Assembly: GCA_003024985.2 (NCBI GenBank)
Contig: PXIH01S0068004.1
DNA length: 11,429 nt
From: Euperipatoides rowelli
Lineage: Eukaryota > Onychophora > Udeonychophora > Euonychophora > Peripatopsidae
Direction: 5' to 3' (one strand)
Shown here: positions 1-8,165 of the stretch, one piece after another
Numbering within the stretch: position 1 is the stretch's first letter
How the letters are laid out: every line of letters begins with the position of its first letter
Made by a program: the position numbers and the translations under genes
The notes under the pieces: model-generated
What the model was told of the DNA's origin: nothing
The model's input: the letters and a program-made list of their open reading frames with translations, nothing else
The model's database searches: none

Positions 1-914
1 TTAATAAAAGTAGAAAATTTAAGAAATAACAATGTTTATTATTTATGTTGAGTGAAACCAAAAGTTGAAACGAAGCTTTTCAAATATTTACAAGAAAGAA
101 AAAAATGCTCAACTTTCTCTACTATTTTCAACTGTTCAAAAACTTTGCTCTTCATCTAGCCAACTGATAAGTGAATACAAGTGGGACCAATCAAAAACCT
201 ACTCTCAGAATTACCATGTGACTCTAGTTTGTGTAAATCATATGAAAATTCAGTTGACAATGTGTCAACACATAATACAGAATTAGCTAGGCTTAATTAT
301 TAGTTGAAGGAAGTTTGCTTCTTAAGTTTTTTATCATTATTTCATCTTCACCTGACAACTAGGATGTAAAGTGCACTTCTAAAACACAAAAACATATATA
401 GTAATAATTGATCTTTGTCTAACTAAGATTTAAAGAAAACAATATTAAATTTATATATTTAACAATGGCAATCAGTAACATTTTATGTTAAAAAAATCAC
501 ACAAAATTAATTTATTTTATTTTTTACTTTATCATTTATTTCAAAGAAATTCTATAAAAAAGTAATAAATAAAAAAATATTCCTCTCCTCTACAAATTAA
601 ATAAGTTAAGCTCATTTCCTGAAAATGGTAGACCTAAGACAGAAATTATTTCAAGGAATTGTTGGAGGCATATATATGGCAATTCCATATGCAGATACAT
701 AATGTACTAAGATATGTTATAACTAATCTTCTGTTACGAGTTTCAACTACTCAAATTCTACCTCATCATTATAATCTATTTCTTAGCAGCTGTTGAAGAT
801 AGGAAGAATATAGCTATTCATAATAATATAGAGCAGATTATTACAATTTATTCATTATAGCAACTGAAATAAATTGAATGCTAGACACAATTCCCGTCAT
901 ATGACATCTTATAG
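1..914. other. AT-rich non-coding DNA, nothing recognised
   Basis: The stretch is strongly A/T-rich with many short A and T runs. The longest open frame (65-286, 73 codons) has low-complexity composition and no motif I recognise, so I do not call it a gene. No RNA gene, exon or transposon end was seen. Confidence 0.6.
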
Positions 915-951
915 TCTTCTTCTTCTTCTTATTCTTATTATTATTATTATT
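915..951. repeat. TTC/TTA trinucleotide microsatellite
   Basis: A run of TCT units passes into ATT units, seen directly. It is the left border of a 160-bp interval whose right border is another AAT-type microsatellite (1111-1170). On the minus strand it reads as AAT units followed by AAG units. Confidence 0.9.
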
Positions 952-1067
952 ACAAAAAAAGCAGCAAACAGCTATACAGTCAACTTAAAAATATGATAAA
1001 AGTCAAAGCTAAAATTTATATTCAAAATTACAAGGAAAATTAAAATAAAAAAACTGAAATTCGTAAC

Positions 1068-1096
1068 GTTTCAACAGAATTATCTGCTTTCATCAG
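1068..1096 (-). ncRNA. hammerhead-ribozyme-like core (probably a relic)
   Basis: On the minus strand the block CTGATGA (1096-1090) is followed by a 6-bp helix, AGCAGA (1088-1083) with TCTGTT (1078-1073), closed by a TAAT loop, and then by GAAAC (1072-1068). This is the order of the conserved hammerhead core: CUGAUGA, stem II, GAAA. There are problems. One extra A (1089) lies between CUGAUGA and stem II, one stem pair is G-U, and I cannot find a convincing stem III, GUH cleavage site or stem I. Hammerhead-like motifs of this kind are known from Penelope-like retroelements and small repeats, so a degenerate copy of such an element is the likely source. Activity is doubtful. Confidence 0.35.
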
Positions 1097-1110
1097 AGGT
1101 AGCTTATAAC

Positions 1111-1170
<60 letters not shown>
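1111..1170. repeat. Perfect (AAT)20 microsatellite
   Basis: Sixty bases of uninterrupted AAT, exactly twenty units. It directly abuts the hammerhead-like interval. Such perfect tracts are normally length-variable between individuals. Confidence 0.97.
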
Positions 1171-1360
1171 CCATAAATAGCTTCAATTCAGTTGTAAATT
1201 TAAATAAAATGAAAAGTTAACAAAGTTTTCTCTTTTGCAGTAAATTTGTCATAATTTCATTTCATATAACTCATCAATATTATATTTTATTCATTGCAAT
1301 AGAAAACATGACTTAAATAATTTATAACTTTCTGACTAAAAGATCAGCTAATTAGGACAG

Positions 1361-1800
1361 GTGCATTTTGACTTCCTGAAATATAATCTAGATATGGAAA
1401 GGAGTGTAATAGAAAGTGAAGATGCTAATTTGCTGTTAATTGTTTTTCTTTTCAAACTGGACAAGAGCAAAGGAAAAATGCAAGGGAAGAGAACAGGGAT
1501 TGGGGTGGAGACCATGGTGGGGACAAATAAAGAACCGTCATTGTCAATTTTCAAGTTGGGAAATCTTTCTTAAGAGGGAGAAAGGTATATGTTAGTATAA
1601 AAGAACCATTAATTTTGAGGTCGATTTGATATAAGTCCTGAGATGTTTATCAATTTTCAAACTAGCCGAGGAATGGGAGAAGGGAGCAATGGGAAAGAAA
1701 AGAGGCTGGGCATCGGATTTAAAAGAAAGTGAAACGTTAATCTGATTTGAGTCTAAACAAAGTAGGATAACTGCTAATTTTTAAACTATTATGAGGAGGG
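1361..1800. repeat. Purine-rich tract with degenerate repeats of about 100-125 bp
   Basis: The motif TCAATTTTCAAACT, or a variant, recurs at about 1445, 1544, 1650 and 1774. Each copy is followed by a G/A-rich stretch (GAGG, GGGAGAA, GGGGTGG), and several are preceded by a block resembling TAAAAGAA-TTAAT-TGATTTGA. The spacings are about 99, 106 and 124 bases, so this looks like an old, diverged tandem array. Two overlapping open frames on opposite strands (1361-1573 plus, 1348-1554 minus) have no recognisable protein features and I regard them as incidental. Confidence 0.4.
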
Positions 1801-1994
1801 GTGGGTAAGATACCTGCTCACAAAATATTGCCTTGGACAGAGATATCTAATTTTTTTATTTAAAGTTAGAAAATATATAAGGCCATTAAAAAATAAAAAG
1901 TATGTTTCTCTCTGCAGGCAGATAGTCATAAAATTTACCAGGTAAACCCTTTTTAAAAAAAAAAATTTAATTAAAACCAAAAAACATATTCCAG

Positions 1995-2151
1995 ATACTT
2001 TTATAATTAAATAATTAGATTACTTTAACATCTCTTAGAATTACTTTTATAATTAAATAATTAGATTACTTTGACATCTCTTAGAATTACTTTTATAATT
2101 AAATAATTAGATTACTTTGACATCTCATAGAATTACTTTTATAATCAAATA
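1995..2151. repeat. 46-bp minisatellite, about 3.4 copies
   Basis: The string ACTTTTATAATTAAAT starts at 1997, 2043 and 2089, and with one change (AATCAAAT) at 2135, so the period is exactly 46 bases. Each unit also carries TAGATTACTTTRACATCTC. The copies differ by only a few substitutions, which points to fairly recent duplication. No coding potential is visible. Confidence 0.95.
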
Positions 2152-2520
2152 AATCCATTATTTTTCTCTCTACAAATATTTTTTTCTTTCTCTCTATGTT
2201 TAGGAATTAATTAATAAAACTCAGCATGTAAAATCATGAAACTGATGAAATAATATTGAAGAAGGATTATTACCCCTAGTGTAATAAGCTACTTATTCTA
2301 ATGATAACTCAAATAGGAAACATTTATGACACAAGTGAAAGTTTTTCATGAAGCTGAATAGTTTAAACTAGCAGGACCTGGTGTAAATTATTATGACCTA
2401 AGATGTCTCTAAACTTCCAAAAACAAAAAGTTCTAAATTATAAAAATTTTGAATATTTATAAATTACTTTCTCTCCAGCAATGAACATATTACATATTTA
2501 TCTGTCCCAGGAACATTATT
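2152..2520. other. AT-rich interval, nothing recognised
   Basis: Low-complexity A/T-rich DNA between the minisatellite and the first tetranucleotide tract. Short pyrimidine tracts ending in AG near 2474 resemble splice acceptors by chance, but no exon-like open frame follows. Confidence 0.55.
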
Positions 2521-2524
2521 CAAA

Positions 2525-2613
2525 CTACCTATCTAAACACCTTCTACCACCCCATCTATCTAGTACCTACCTATCTATCCATCCAATCTCCTATCCATCC
2601 ATCAAATCACCTA
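2525..2613. repeat. Degenerate CTAT/CTAC/ATCC tetranucleotide tract
   Basis: Pyrimidine-rich tetranucleotide units (CTAT, CTAC, CCAT) are repeated with interruptions. The overlapping open frame at 2481-2678 owes its Tyr/Leu/Ser/Pro-rich composition to this repeat and is not a credible gene. Confidence 0.8.
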
Positions 2614-3004
2614 TAGTTGCTTATTCTAACATATTTGTGATTATTGCATTTTTTTCTTTGTTTGAAATATTGTGTTGAGTTTTTCATTCACACTACCTAC
2701 TGTATTTACCGTTACTTATGGGTACACTGAATGCCAGCTTCGCATTTGGCTCCGGCCATCTGTAATAATTCTAAGTTTCTGAAAAATAGGATATTTTATT
2801 TTGAATAAATGCAAACAGAATTTTAATAGAAAATGATTGAAAAATGTTTTTCTTATTTTTTTGGTTGGATATTTTTTAAAATAAATTAAAAATCATTTAA
2901 TGGTAATGAAATACTATATTAGAATTATTCCGCTTCCTATTCGTCTCCTGCCGAAAAATTAGGAACTATTTTGTATTTGGCCATTGGAATACAAAATGGT
3001 ATTC
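2614..3004. other. AT-rich interval, nothing recognised
   Basis: This interval lies between two tetranucleotide tracts. A short GC-richer patch near 2730-2762 stands out from the A/T background, but I cannot match it to a tRNA or SINE promoter box. Confidence 0.5.
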
Positions 3005-3160
3005 AGTGCAGACCACTAACTACCTACCTATCTTCACAGTTACTTAACTATGTATATAACTACTTATTCACCCATCTTCCTACCTTTCTAAATACCTTAA
3101 TCTGCATACCAATCTATCTTTCCAGCTACCTGCTTATTATCTATCGACCTACTGCCATTT
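3005..3160. repeat. Second degenerate ACCT/ATCT tetranucleotide tract
   Basis: CTAC, CTAT and TTAC units are repeated with many interruptions, more decayed than the tract at 2525-2613. The overlapping open frame (2971-3204) is repeat-derived. Two related tracts 400 bases apart suggest a common tetranucleotide-rich unit. Confidence 0.6.
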
Positions 3161-3354
3161 CATTATTTCTCAATTCATATTTTATTTGTGTTAGAAATTC
3201 ATAAATTTCTCCAATAGATCATTTTCTGAAAATTATAATAACATATACTTACATTTGAAGTATGTATAATCTTTTTATAGGAATAAATTACTTTTTACCT
3301 AGGGCTGCTATAACATTTAAATTTTTGCTATGGATCAAGTGAACTGAAAAGGAT

Positions 3355-3380
3355 TTGGGTAATCTTTTAAGATTACCCAA
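3355..3380. repeat. 26-bp palindrome, 12-bp arms with 2-base spacer
   Basis: TTGGGTAATCTT (3355-3366), a TT spacer, then AAGATTACCCAA (3369-3380), the exact reverse complement. It could form a near-perfect hairpin or cruciform. It ends 33 bases before the left end of the transposon, with no gene close enough to suggest a terminator. Confidence 0.9.
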
Positions 3381-3413
3381 GTTTCCTGCACATTTAGAAC
3401 TTTCCTACTAGTC

Positions 3414-3700
3414 CTGAGGCCCACAACACTTCTGCATGCATGTCATTGCAGGGAGAAAATTATTTCTGTCTTCTCTTGATGTTAGTCTTAGGTGCCCAAA
3501 AAAACTGGGTGTTTGGCCCCTTTCCCCCACATTTTCACAAAATTACGTAATTCAAAATGGGTGACTCCATATTGTGCACTGTGTCAGTAACTGCTCTATT
3601 TTTCAAAAATGGTTTATTATTATTGTATGAAAATTTGTTACAAACAAAAAATGTGAAGTGTAAAATTTTCTATAATTTTGATTCTTACAATTTTTTTAAT
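3414..3700 (+). repeat. Left terminal inverted repeat
   Basis: This aligns to the reverse complement of 8879-9138. Long matching blocks include GTCATTGCAGGGAGAAAATT (3442-3461), GCACTGTGTCAGTAACTGCT and GAAAATTTGTTACAAAC. The left copy is longer, mainly because of an extra stretch of about 25 bases around 3495-3522 containing CCCAAAAA and TGGGTGTTTGG. The apparent short open frame at 3557-3739 is the inverted-repeat sequence itself and matches the one read on the minus strand of the right copy. Weak similarity may continue inward to about 3725. Confidence 0.92.
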
Positions 3701-4182
3701 CCATTGAACCGTTTGGCAAAAAAATTCAATGTATTGTGAAATTTGTTTTTTCATATTATCATTAACCCAGATAGTTGGGTCATAATTTGTTTTAAGTACT
3801 TGCAAAAACTCACAATAGATGGCATTTATAATAGAATCAGTGAAACATTTAAATTTTTTGCACATGTGCAGTAAGAGTGAGCTTCTGAATTAAACATGCA
3901 TTTAGATATCTGCACCCATGGTCAATGTGACTTCTTTAATTTTATGAAATTTTAATCTAAAAAGATTTAGTTTGTATTTTAATTTCGTTTTTCTTAGTCC
4001 ATTATTATATATAGAGACTAAAACATAAGTGTCCTACATATAGGACAGTAGGTTTATTTGCTACATTTTTTTGCTGTACTCAGTTTACATTGAAAGTATC
4101 TACACAAATATTCAAATTTTCATATAATATTAATTTCTATATTCAGTTTCAGGTTTTAATTGTAAAATGAATTCATAATAAA
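3701..4182 (+). other. Transposon 5' leader region
   Basis: A/T-rich DNA between the left inverted repeat and the first coding-like sequence. It should hold the promoter and untranslated leader of the transposase gene, possibly with an intron, but I cannot identify a promoter element or splice pair with confidence. The minus-strand open frame at 3638-3865 overlaps the inverted repeat and has no recognisable domain. Confidence 0.5.
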
Positions 4183-4290
4183 ATGAGTGAGCCAATCAAA
4201 CTTACAAGAAAAAATACTGCAGATCGGTAGCCATTAGAAGAAGCTGAAGTTAAAAAGTGTATAATATGCAAAAAGCTGATGGTAATTTAA
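4183..4290 (+). pseudogene. N-terminal fragment with CIIC zinc-knuckle half
   Basis: Frame 1 from ATG 4183 encodes a short Lys/Arg-rich start, is cut by TAG at 4228, and continues to Cys-Ile-Ile-Cys (4258-4269). The frame then fails at a TAA and similarity moves to frame 0. CxxC followed further on by H-x4-C (next fragment) suggests a split zinc-binding unit at the protein's N-terminus. The ATG at 4183 is chosen because it lies upstream of this CxxC; the later in-frame start at 4257 would omit it. Confidence 0.6.
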
Positions 4291-4940
4291 TATCCACAGA
4301 AATTAGATGTAAGATTAGAGGTACATCTATCCTAAGAAAGGACATGGTACTGGAAGAGTTATCACATATTCACATTGATGAACTGTTTTATTATCATGTA
4401 AGTAACCAATGTTACAAACAGTACTATCACAAGAGAGCCCTGCAATCATTAGCACAACAATCCCAATCTAATGAATGCACTAAATCTGAAGAAGCAAAAA
4501 GTAAGATTCCACCGGCAAAGTTAAGGAGAAAATCTTGTATATTGAAGTGTAGCAGTAAGTCAAAAATAGGAGACAGTCTGTGTGTGATAATATGCAACTG
4601 CAAATCACACGAAGAAAGATGTGAAAAGTACAGAATTTGTGAGTCACCAAGGGCTGAGCATTTTTTACAGGCCACTGTATCCTTTCAAGACACAGTATTC
4701 ATTCGGACTTGTGACATTCAGGATGTAGCAAGTGTTTTGGGGGCAGACATCCTCTGCCACGAGAGTTGCATTTCAACCTACCTCCGCCGGTATGAACGTG
4801 AAAAGGAAATGAAAGACCATTATGTAGAAGACCCTCAAAGTACTGGGATGTTTGCATTGTTTCAAATGATTTCTGGAGAATTAAAGGTGGGACTGAATCA
4901 AGGAATTGGCTATACACTAAGCTATGTTCGTGACAACTGA
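4257..4940 (+). pseudogene. Cys/His-rich region fragment (227 codons)
   Basis: This is the longest surviving open piece. His47 and Cys52 (YYHVSNQCYKQYY) would complete the zinc unit begun by CIIC upstream. A second cluster follows: Cys109, Cys113, Cys115, Cys122, Cys128 in the block R-I-C-E-S-P-R-A, then C-H-E-S-C (Cys167, His168, Cys171) before YLRRYE. The spacing of R-x-CE-x-xRA, FL-AT and ADI-CHESC is a conserved signature of this transposon protein family. The piece ends in TYxLSYVRD followed by a stop at 4938-4940, after which the next fragment continues in frame 2. The likely role is DNA binding by the transposase; that is inferred from the Cys/His pattern and position. Confidence 0.8.
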
Positions 4941-5230
4941 AGTCTAGATCGTGTAAAGTAAAAGTCAACAACCATGAATTTAAGATGTTTCTTTGTAACT
5001 ATTTTGGTAGTGCCATAACTTTCTCAACACCTAATGAGAACAACAAATCAGCTATGTTTTCTCTTCAACACTGAAACCAGAAGTTGCTGATGTTATTTGA
5101 AGTCACAATCCCATTGCATAGTGTGCAAATATCTTAAGAGAAAGCTTGTTAAATCTGGACTATGAATTAGATGACAAATTCTGTGATAGCATGGATATTA
5201 AAGATTCTTGGTTCAAAACTAATGCCTTCT
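4941..5230 (+). pseudogene. Transposase fragment, heavily broken linker
   Basis: Frame 2 (4946-5074) encodes a block with VNNHEFKMFL and SAITFSTPNENNKS, ending at TGA 5072. Frame 1 (from 5071) then carries a block with LNLDYELDDKFCDSMDIKDSW, interrupted by TGA 5098 and TAG 5119. These blocks keep the order expected of the family between the Cys-rich region and the core. I can assign no catalytic residue here. Confidence 0.65.
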
Positions 5231-5689
5231 GAATTTGAAAAATTCTTCAGTACTTTATTTAACCTTGATCCATCAGTAATCTGGCATCTCCAACAACATG
5301 AAAACCAAGATAGTGAACAACCTTCCACTCTGTGGGCCATTAAAACACATAGCTTACTACAAATCATGTTCAACACATTGCATCGGGGAAAGAAAAAGAC
5401 TCCATTAAATATAATGAATGGGCAAGCCATTCATGAGAAGTGCAGAAATAAAACTTTGATTACAAGCTTCAATCACCTAGGGCTGTGTGTTGGATATGAT
5501 GAAGTTTTACGTCATCACAGTTCTACACAATCCTATTCTGTTCCTCTTCTGATTCACTTCAGTCCAGAAAAGTATACAATTAGTGCTTTTGATAAATTTC
5601 ATCACACAGGCTACTTTTTTCAGGGTTTGGTGGTACACAAGATACTATATGTGTACTTTTCCAAGACAAACCTACATGTGACATTATGA
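5171..5689 (+). pseudogene. Transposase core fragment A
   Basis: Frame 2 is open for 172 codons, but only about residues 18-152 look like the ancestral protein; the ends are read in the wrong frame relative to their neighbours. Conserved-looking blocks are MPSEFEKFFSTLF (18-30), LLQIMFNTLHRGKKKTPL (62-79), AIHEKC (86-91), LITSFNHLGLCVGYDEVLRH (96-115) and ISAFDKFHH (137-145). Asp141 in AFDKF (codon 5591-5593) is a candidate first catalytic acid of a DDE-type transposase, by position and conservation only. After 5622 the family continues in frame 1 with a GFGGTQDT block. Confidence 0.75.
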
Positions 5690-6006
5690 GTAAACATTGT
5701 TTGTCTGAAAGCATAGTCCAAAAAAGACATAAAAGTCTGACACATACACTCCCATGCCAGGATTTAAAAGCCTATATCAAACCAGAAAAATGACCAGATC
5801 TATCTACACATTATGAGGTTGAGAACAGTGACTATGAAATGAGCAAAGGGAATTCAAAAACCATAAAATGAAGGATGACATTTGAAAATTTGCTAGGATT
5901 GCACATACCACCTGACCTATGACAGCTCAATTTTAAATTCATCAATTAAACAGCCTACTCCTTCATGGGAAGCATTCAACTCACTAGTATCCAATTAAAA
6001 CATTGA
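5623..6006 (+). pseudogene. Transposase core fragment B
   Basis: Frame 1 carries GFGGTQDTICVLFQDKP followed by a basic and hydrophobic stretch (QDLKAYIKP), broken by TGA 5791 and TGA 5869. From 5918 frame 2 carries SWEAFNSLVSN to TAA 5996. The first block joins directly to the AFDKF block of the previous fragment in family order, so only a single-frame slip separates them. Confidence 0.65.
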
Positions 6007-6534
6007 AGTTCAACAAGTTGGTTTTTTTTACCCATTTTACCATATTCTGTTACTCAGCATGAAACTGTGTACACTGCACTTAGCAATCTTAATATCCTAC
6101 TTGGATCAGTAAAACAAAAATACCTTGCAGTGGTTTGTGATGAAGGCATTTACTGTATTGCAAGGGAAATATTGAATAGGGCTGATGAATTTAGAAATCT
6201 TTCTCTGGTTTTTGGGTCCTTTCATATGACAAAGGTATTCTTCAGCTGTCTAGGCAAGTACATTCCTAAAAGTGGGGCATCTGAAATTTTAATTGAATGT
6301 GGAATCATAGGTGTGAATGTAATGGAGTCCATTATAAATGGAAATAGCTATGTAAGAGGTGTCAAGGCTGTGTTCATCCTGGATCAGGTGATGTTCCGTC
6401 TACAGATATTGAAATTCTTAAAAAAGAAAGGAGTAGAAACATTTTGGGCTTTGAGTTATTTATTGAACATGGAAGGAAAACATCTCAACAGTTCTTATAC
6501 AGGGACAACTTTAGAACCTTTATTTCCTTGCTGA
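6007..6534 (+). pseudogene. Transposase core fragment C
   Basis: Frame 1 is open from 6007, with a run of eight T (6022-6029) as the probable slip site that put it out of phase with its upstream neighbour. It encodes LPYSVTQHETVYTAL, then VVCDEGIY-IAREI, FGSFHMTKVFFSCLGKYIPKSG and ESIINGNSYVRGVKA, a strongly conserved series in the family. Asp in VVCDEG (codon 6139-6141) is a candidate second catalytic acid. There is no Met start in this piece; it is an internal protein segment. The last 30 or so codons (from about 6440) are out of frame with the family. Confidence 0.8.
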
Positions 6535-6886
6535 GAATCTCAATATGCTCAGACAGAGAAGGTTTATGGGACCTGCATTTAGACACTGTTCTGAAACTTC
6601 AACCTTTGTTTGCTGTTTTTGACTGCATAAATTACCAGCATTGGAGTTCTTTCTACTTAGAAGATATGAGAACACTCCCTAAAAGTCACCCGGAGCTATA
6701 TAGTGAATTTGTAAAGGGTAAGCATGTTCATGAAAAGTTTCAGCATACCTTTACAGATGTCAGTACAGATATGGCACCGGAACAAACAATAAACCAATAA
6801 CAAAAGAGCTCATCAGGTGTCATAGGATTGACCAGGCAGAAGCAATTTGTTGCACAGTGAGAAATTGCCTACCATGAGTTATTCAA
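6444..6886 (+). pseudogene. Transposase core fragment D
   Basis: Frame 0 carries a well-preserved block: SDREGLWDLHL, then PLFAVFDCINYQHWSSFYLEDM, HPELYSEFVKGKHV and STDMAPEQTINQ. TAA at 6798 interrupts, after which the same frame resumes with SSSGVIGLTRQKQFVAQ; TGA at 6858 stands where the family usually has Trp, followed by EIAYHELFK. The NYxxW-xxYLEDM and TDMAxEQTIN blocks are among the most recognisable in this family. No ATG begins the piece, consistent with an internal fragment. Confidence 0.8.
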
Positions 6887-7440
6887 ATAACAAATCTTCA
6901 TAGAGAAATTACTCATTCAGTTTCAACAAATTCTGACCTACATGTCCACCATGAACTTAAGAATGCTGAGACAGATGACACTAATAAAATGATAGTTACA
7001 AAGCTTGAATATGTACTGCAAAAGGAAAACCCATTTGAAGAAACTGGCAACTTAGTCACACAAGTTAAAGTGGATGATGAAGCAAAAGTAAAGATTCTCA
7101 ATGTTTCTAAAATTGGTATTAAGCTCTTTGATGAATAGAAATTGACACATGTTAAAAAATCAGCTCGAATATGGGACACAATACACCACACAAAGTTGCC
7201 AACATTTGATACTCGTGATAAACTAAGACATAGGAAAGAAAAAGGAAACAATCAAAATGCAACACGTCCACCAAGAACCAAAATTGAGTTAAGGGTGGAA
7301 ACATATTCTTGAGAGCATTACAAACAGTTATCTAGCATTACAAACAGTTATCTGTCTGAGAATTCAATGCTTTTTAATGAGTATGGGCTTCTTGTAAAAG
7401 GCAAGAAAAATGCTCTCATGCATTGTTCTAGAAAAAAAGA
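6887..7440 (+). pseudogene. Fragment E, charged linker after the transposase core
   Basis: Frame 2 is open apart from TAG 7136 and TGA 7310. It encodes a Lys/Glu-rich segment with LQKENPFEETGNLV, DDEAKVKILN, IHHTKLPTFDTRDKLRH and NEYGLLVKGKKNALMH. KLPTF and the KENPF block are typical of the family at this position. A perfect 20-bp tandem duplication (7314-7353) lies within it and changes the phase. The minus-strand open frame at 6913-7251 is a shadow. Confidence 0.7.
7314..7353. repeat. Perfect 20-bp tandem duplication inside the pseudogene
   Basis: AGCATTACAAACAGTTATCT occupies 7314-7333 and again 7334-7353 without a mismatch. Twenty is not a multiple of three, so the event shifted the reading frame. 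The perfect identity inside otherwise heavily mutated sequence suggests it is younger than most of the decay. Confidence 0.95.
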
Positions 7441-7775
7441 CCTTTGGTGATGTGTTAAATCATATTCTAAATACACATCTATGTTGTCTGATGGTGCCTC
7501 AAGAATAGACTAGACCATGTCTTTGATAGCTACAAAGAATGTTTTCCAAAGGACTTGGAATGACTTCAAAGGCAGAAAAATATTGTTATTGATTTTGCTC
7601 GCTTATCATCAGATGTGTGATTAACTGTTCAAATTGAAGCATTTTGGCCATCATCATCAAACAAACTGCAATTCCAACACTACATAAAATATTGCATGAT
7701 CAGTATGCTGATGAATCAACCTAGTAGTCAGCAACATACCTTCAATGCATTCTTTGGTACATCAGAGAACTAAGT
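7437..7775 (+). pseudogene. Fragment F, entry to the nuclease-like region
   Basis: Frame 0 (7437-7508) encodes KTFGDVLNHILNTHL and ends at TAG 7506. Frame 1 (7513-7773) encodes HVFDSYKECFPKDLE, then KNIVIDFARLSSDV, then IEAFWPSSSNKLQFQHYI, broken by TGA 7561, TGA 7618 and TAA 7771. VFDSY and the FWPSSSNK block are hallmarks of the C-terminal half of this family. The region would form the N-terminal part of the XPG-like domain or a linker to it; I see no clear catalytic residue in it. Confidence 0.7.
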
Positions 7776-8165
7776 TCTAACTGCAAAAGTGTACATAATG
7801 GTGTTGAAGAAATAAGAACTGTCATGGATTGCTTTTCAATTGAAGAGGCAGATTTCAGAATGATAATACATGTTGAAAATTCAGAAAAAGATGGTGTTAA
7901 AAAATTGTTTTGTCACAGCTGATACAGACATAATGGTTCTTGCTACCTTCACTGGAGAATCCTTCACAGATTAGGAGTTGATGAAGTATGGGTGAGATCT
8001 GGAAATAAAGACTCTACAAGATTTATCCCAATCCACACCTTAGCTGAAAATATTGGTCAAGACATGTGCCAGGTACTACCAGCACTTCATGCCTTGTCTG
8101 GTGCAGACTACTCTAGAAGCTTAAAACTAAAAAGGCAGGTATTAACTGTAACGCCTTCAAATAGT
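7776..8165 (+). pseudogene. XPG/FEN1-like nuclease module fragment
   Basis: Three acidic blocks stand in the order and approximate spacing known from XPG/FEN1 structure-specific nucleases. EEADFRMIIH lies in frame 0 (Glu 7842-7847, Asp 7851-7853). TADTDIMVLA is in frame 1 (Asp 7921-7923 and 7927-7929). LPALHALSGADYS is in frame 0 (8076-8114; Asp 8106-8108). In FEN1-type enzymes the matching blocks (E-x-E, D-x-D and GCDY) bind the two metal ions, and the helix-hairpin region follows GCDY. Here the GCDY Cys is Ala. TGA 7920 and TAG 7972 fall at the frame changes. The intact ancestor probably cut DNA flaps or transposon ends; that role is inference. Confidence 0.75.

Noticed and set aside
65-286. 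73-codon open frame on the plus strand
   Set aside because: Low-complexity composition, no recognisable domain, and a length expected by chance.
669-692. Short imperfect inverted repeat GCATATATATGG / CCATATGC
   Set aside because: Short arms with a bulge in A/T-rich DNA; expected by chance and with no associated feature.
1348-1573. Overlapping open frames on both strands in the purine-rich tract
   Set aside because: Both fall in a degenerate repeat, they overlap antisense, and neither shows a domain or credible gene context.
2725-2762. GC-richer patch resembling a tRNA-derived SINE promoter
   Set aside because: No paired A and B box with proper spacing and no cloverleaf could be drawn.
2481-3204. 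Two Tyr/Leu/Pro-rich open frames
   Set aside because: They are translations of tetranucleotide repeats.
3557-3739. 60-codon open frame matching an 82-codon frame at 8876-9124 on the other strand
   Set aside because: The similarity is explained by the transposon's terminal inverted repeats, not by two small genes.
6913-7251. 112-codon minus-strand open frame rich in Ser, Phe and Leu
   Set aside because: It is the antisense shadow of the plus-strand transposase fragment, whose family blocks are clear.
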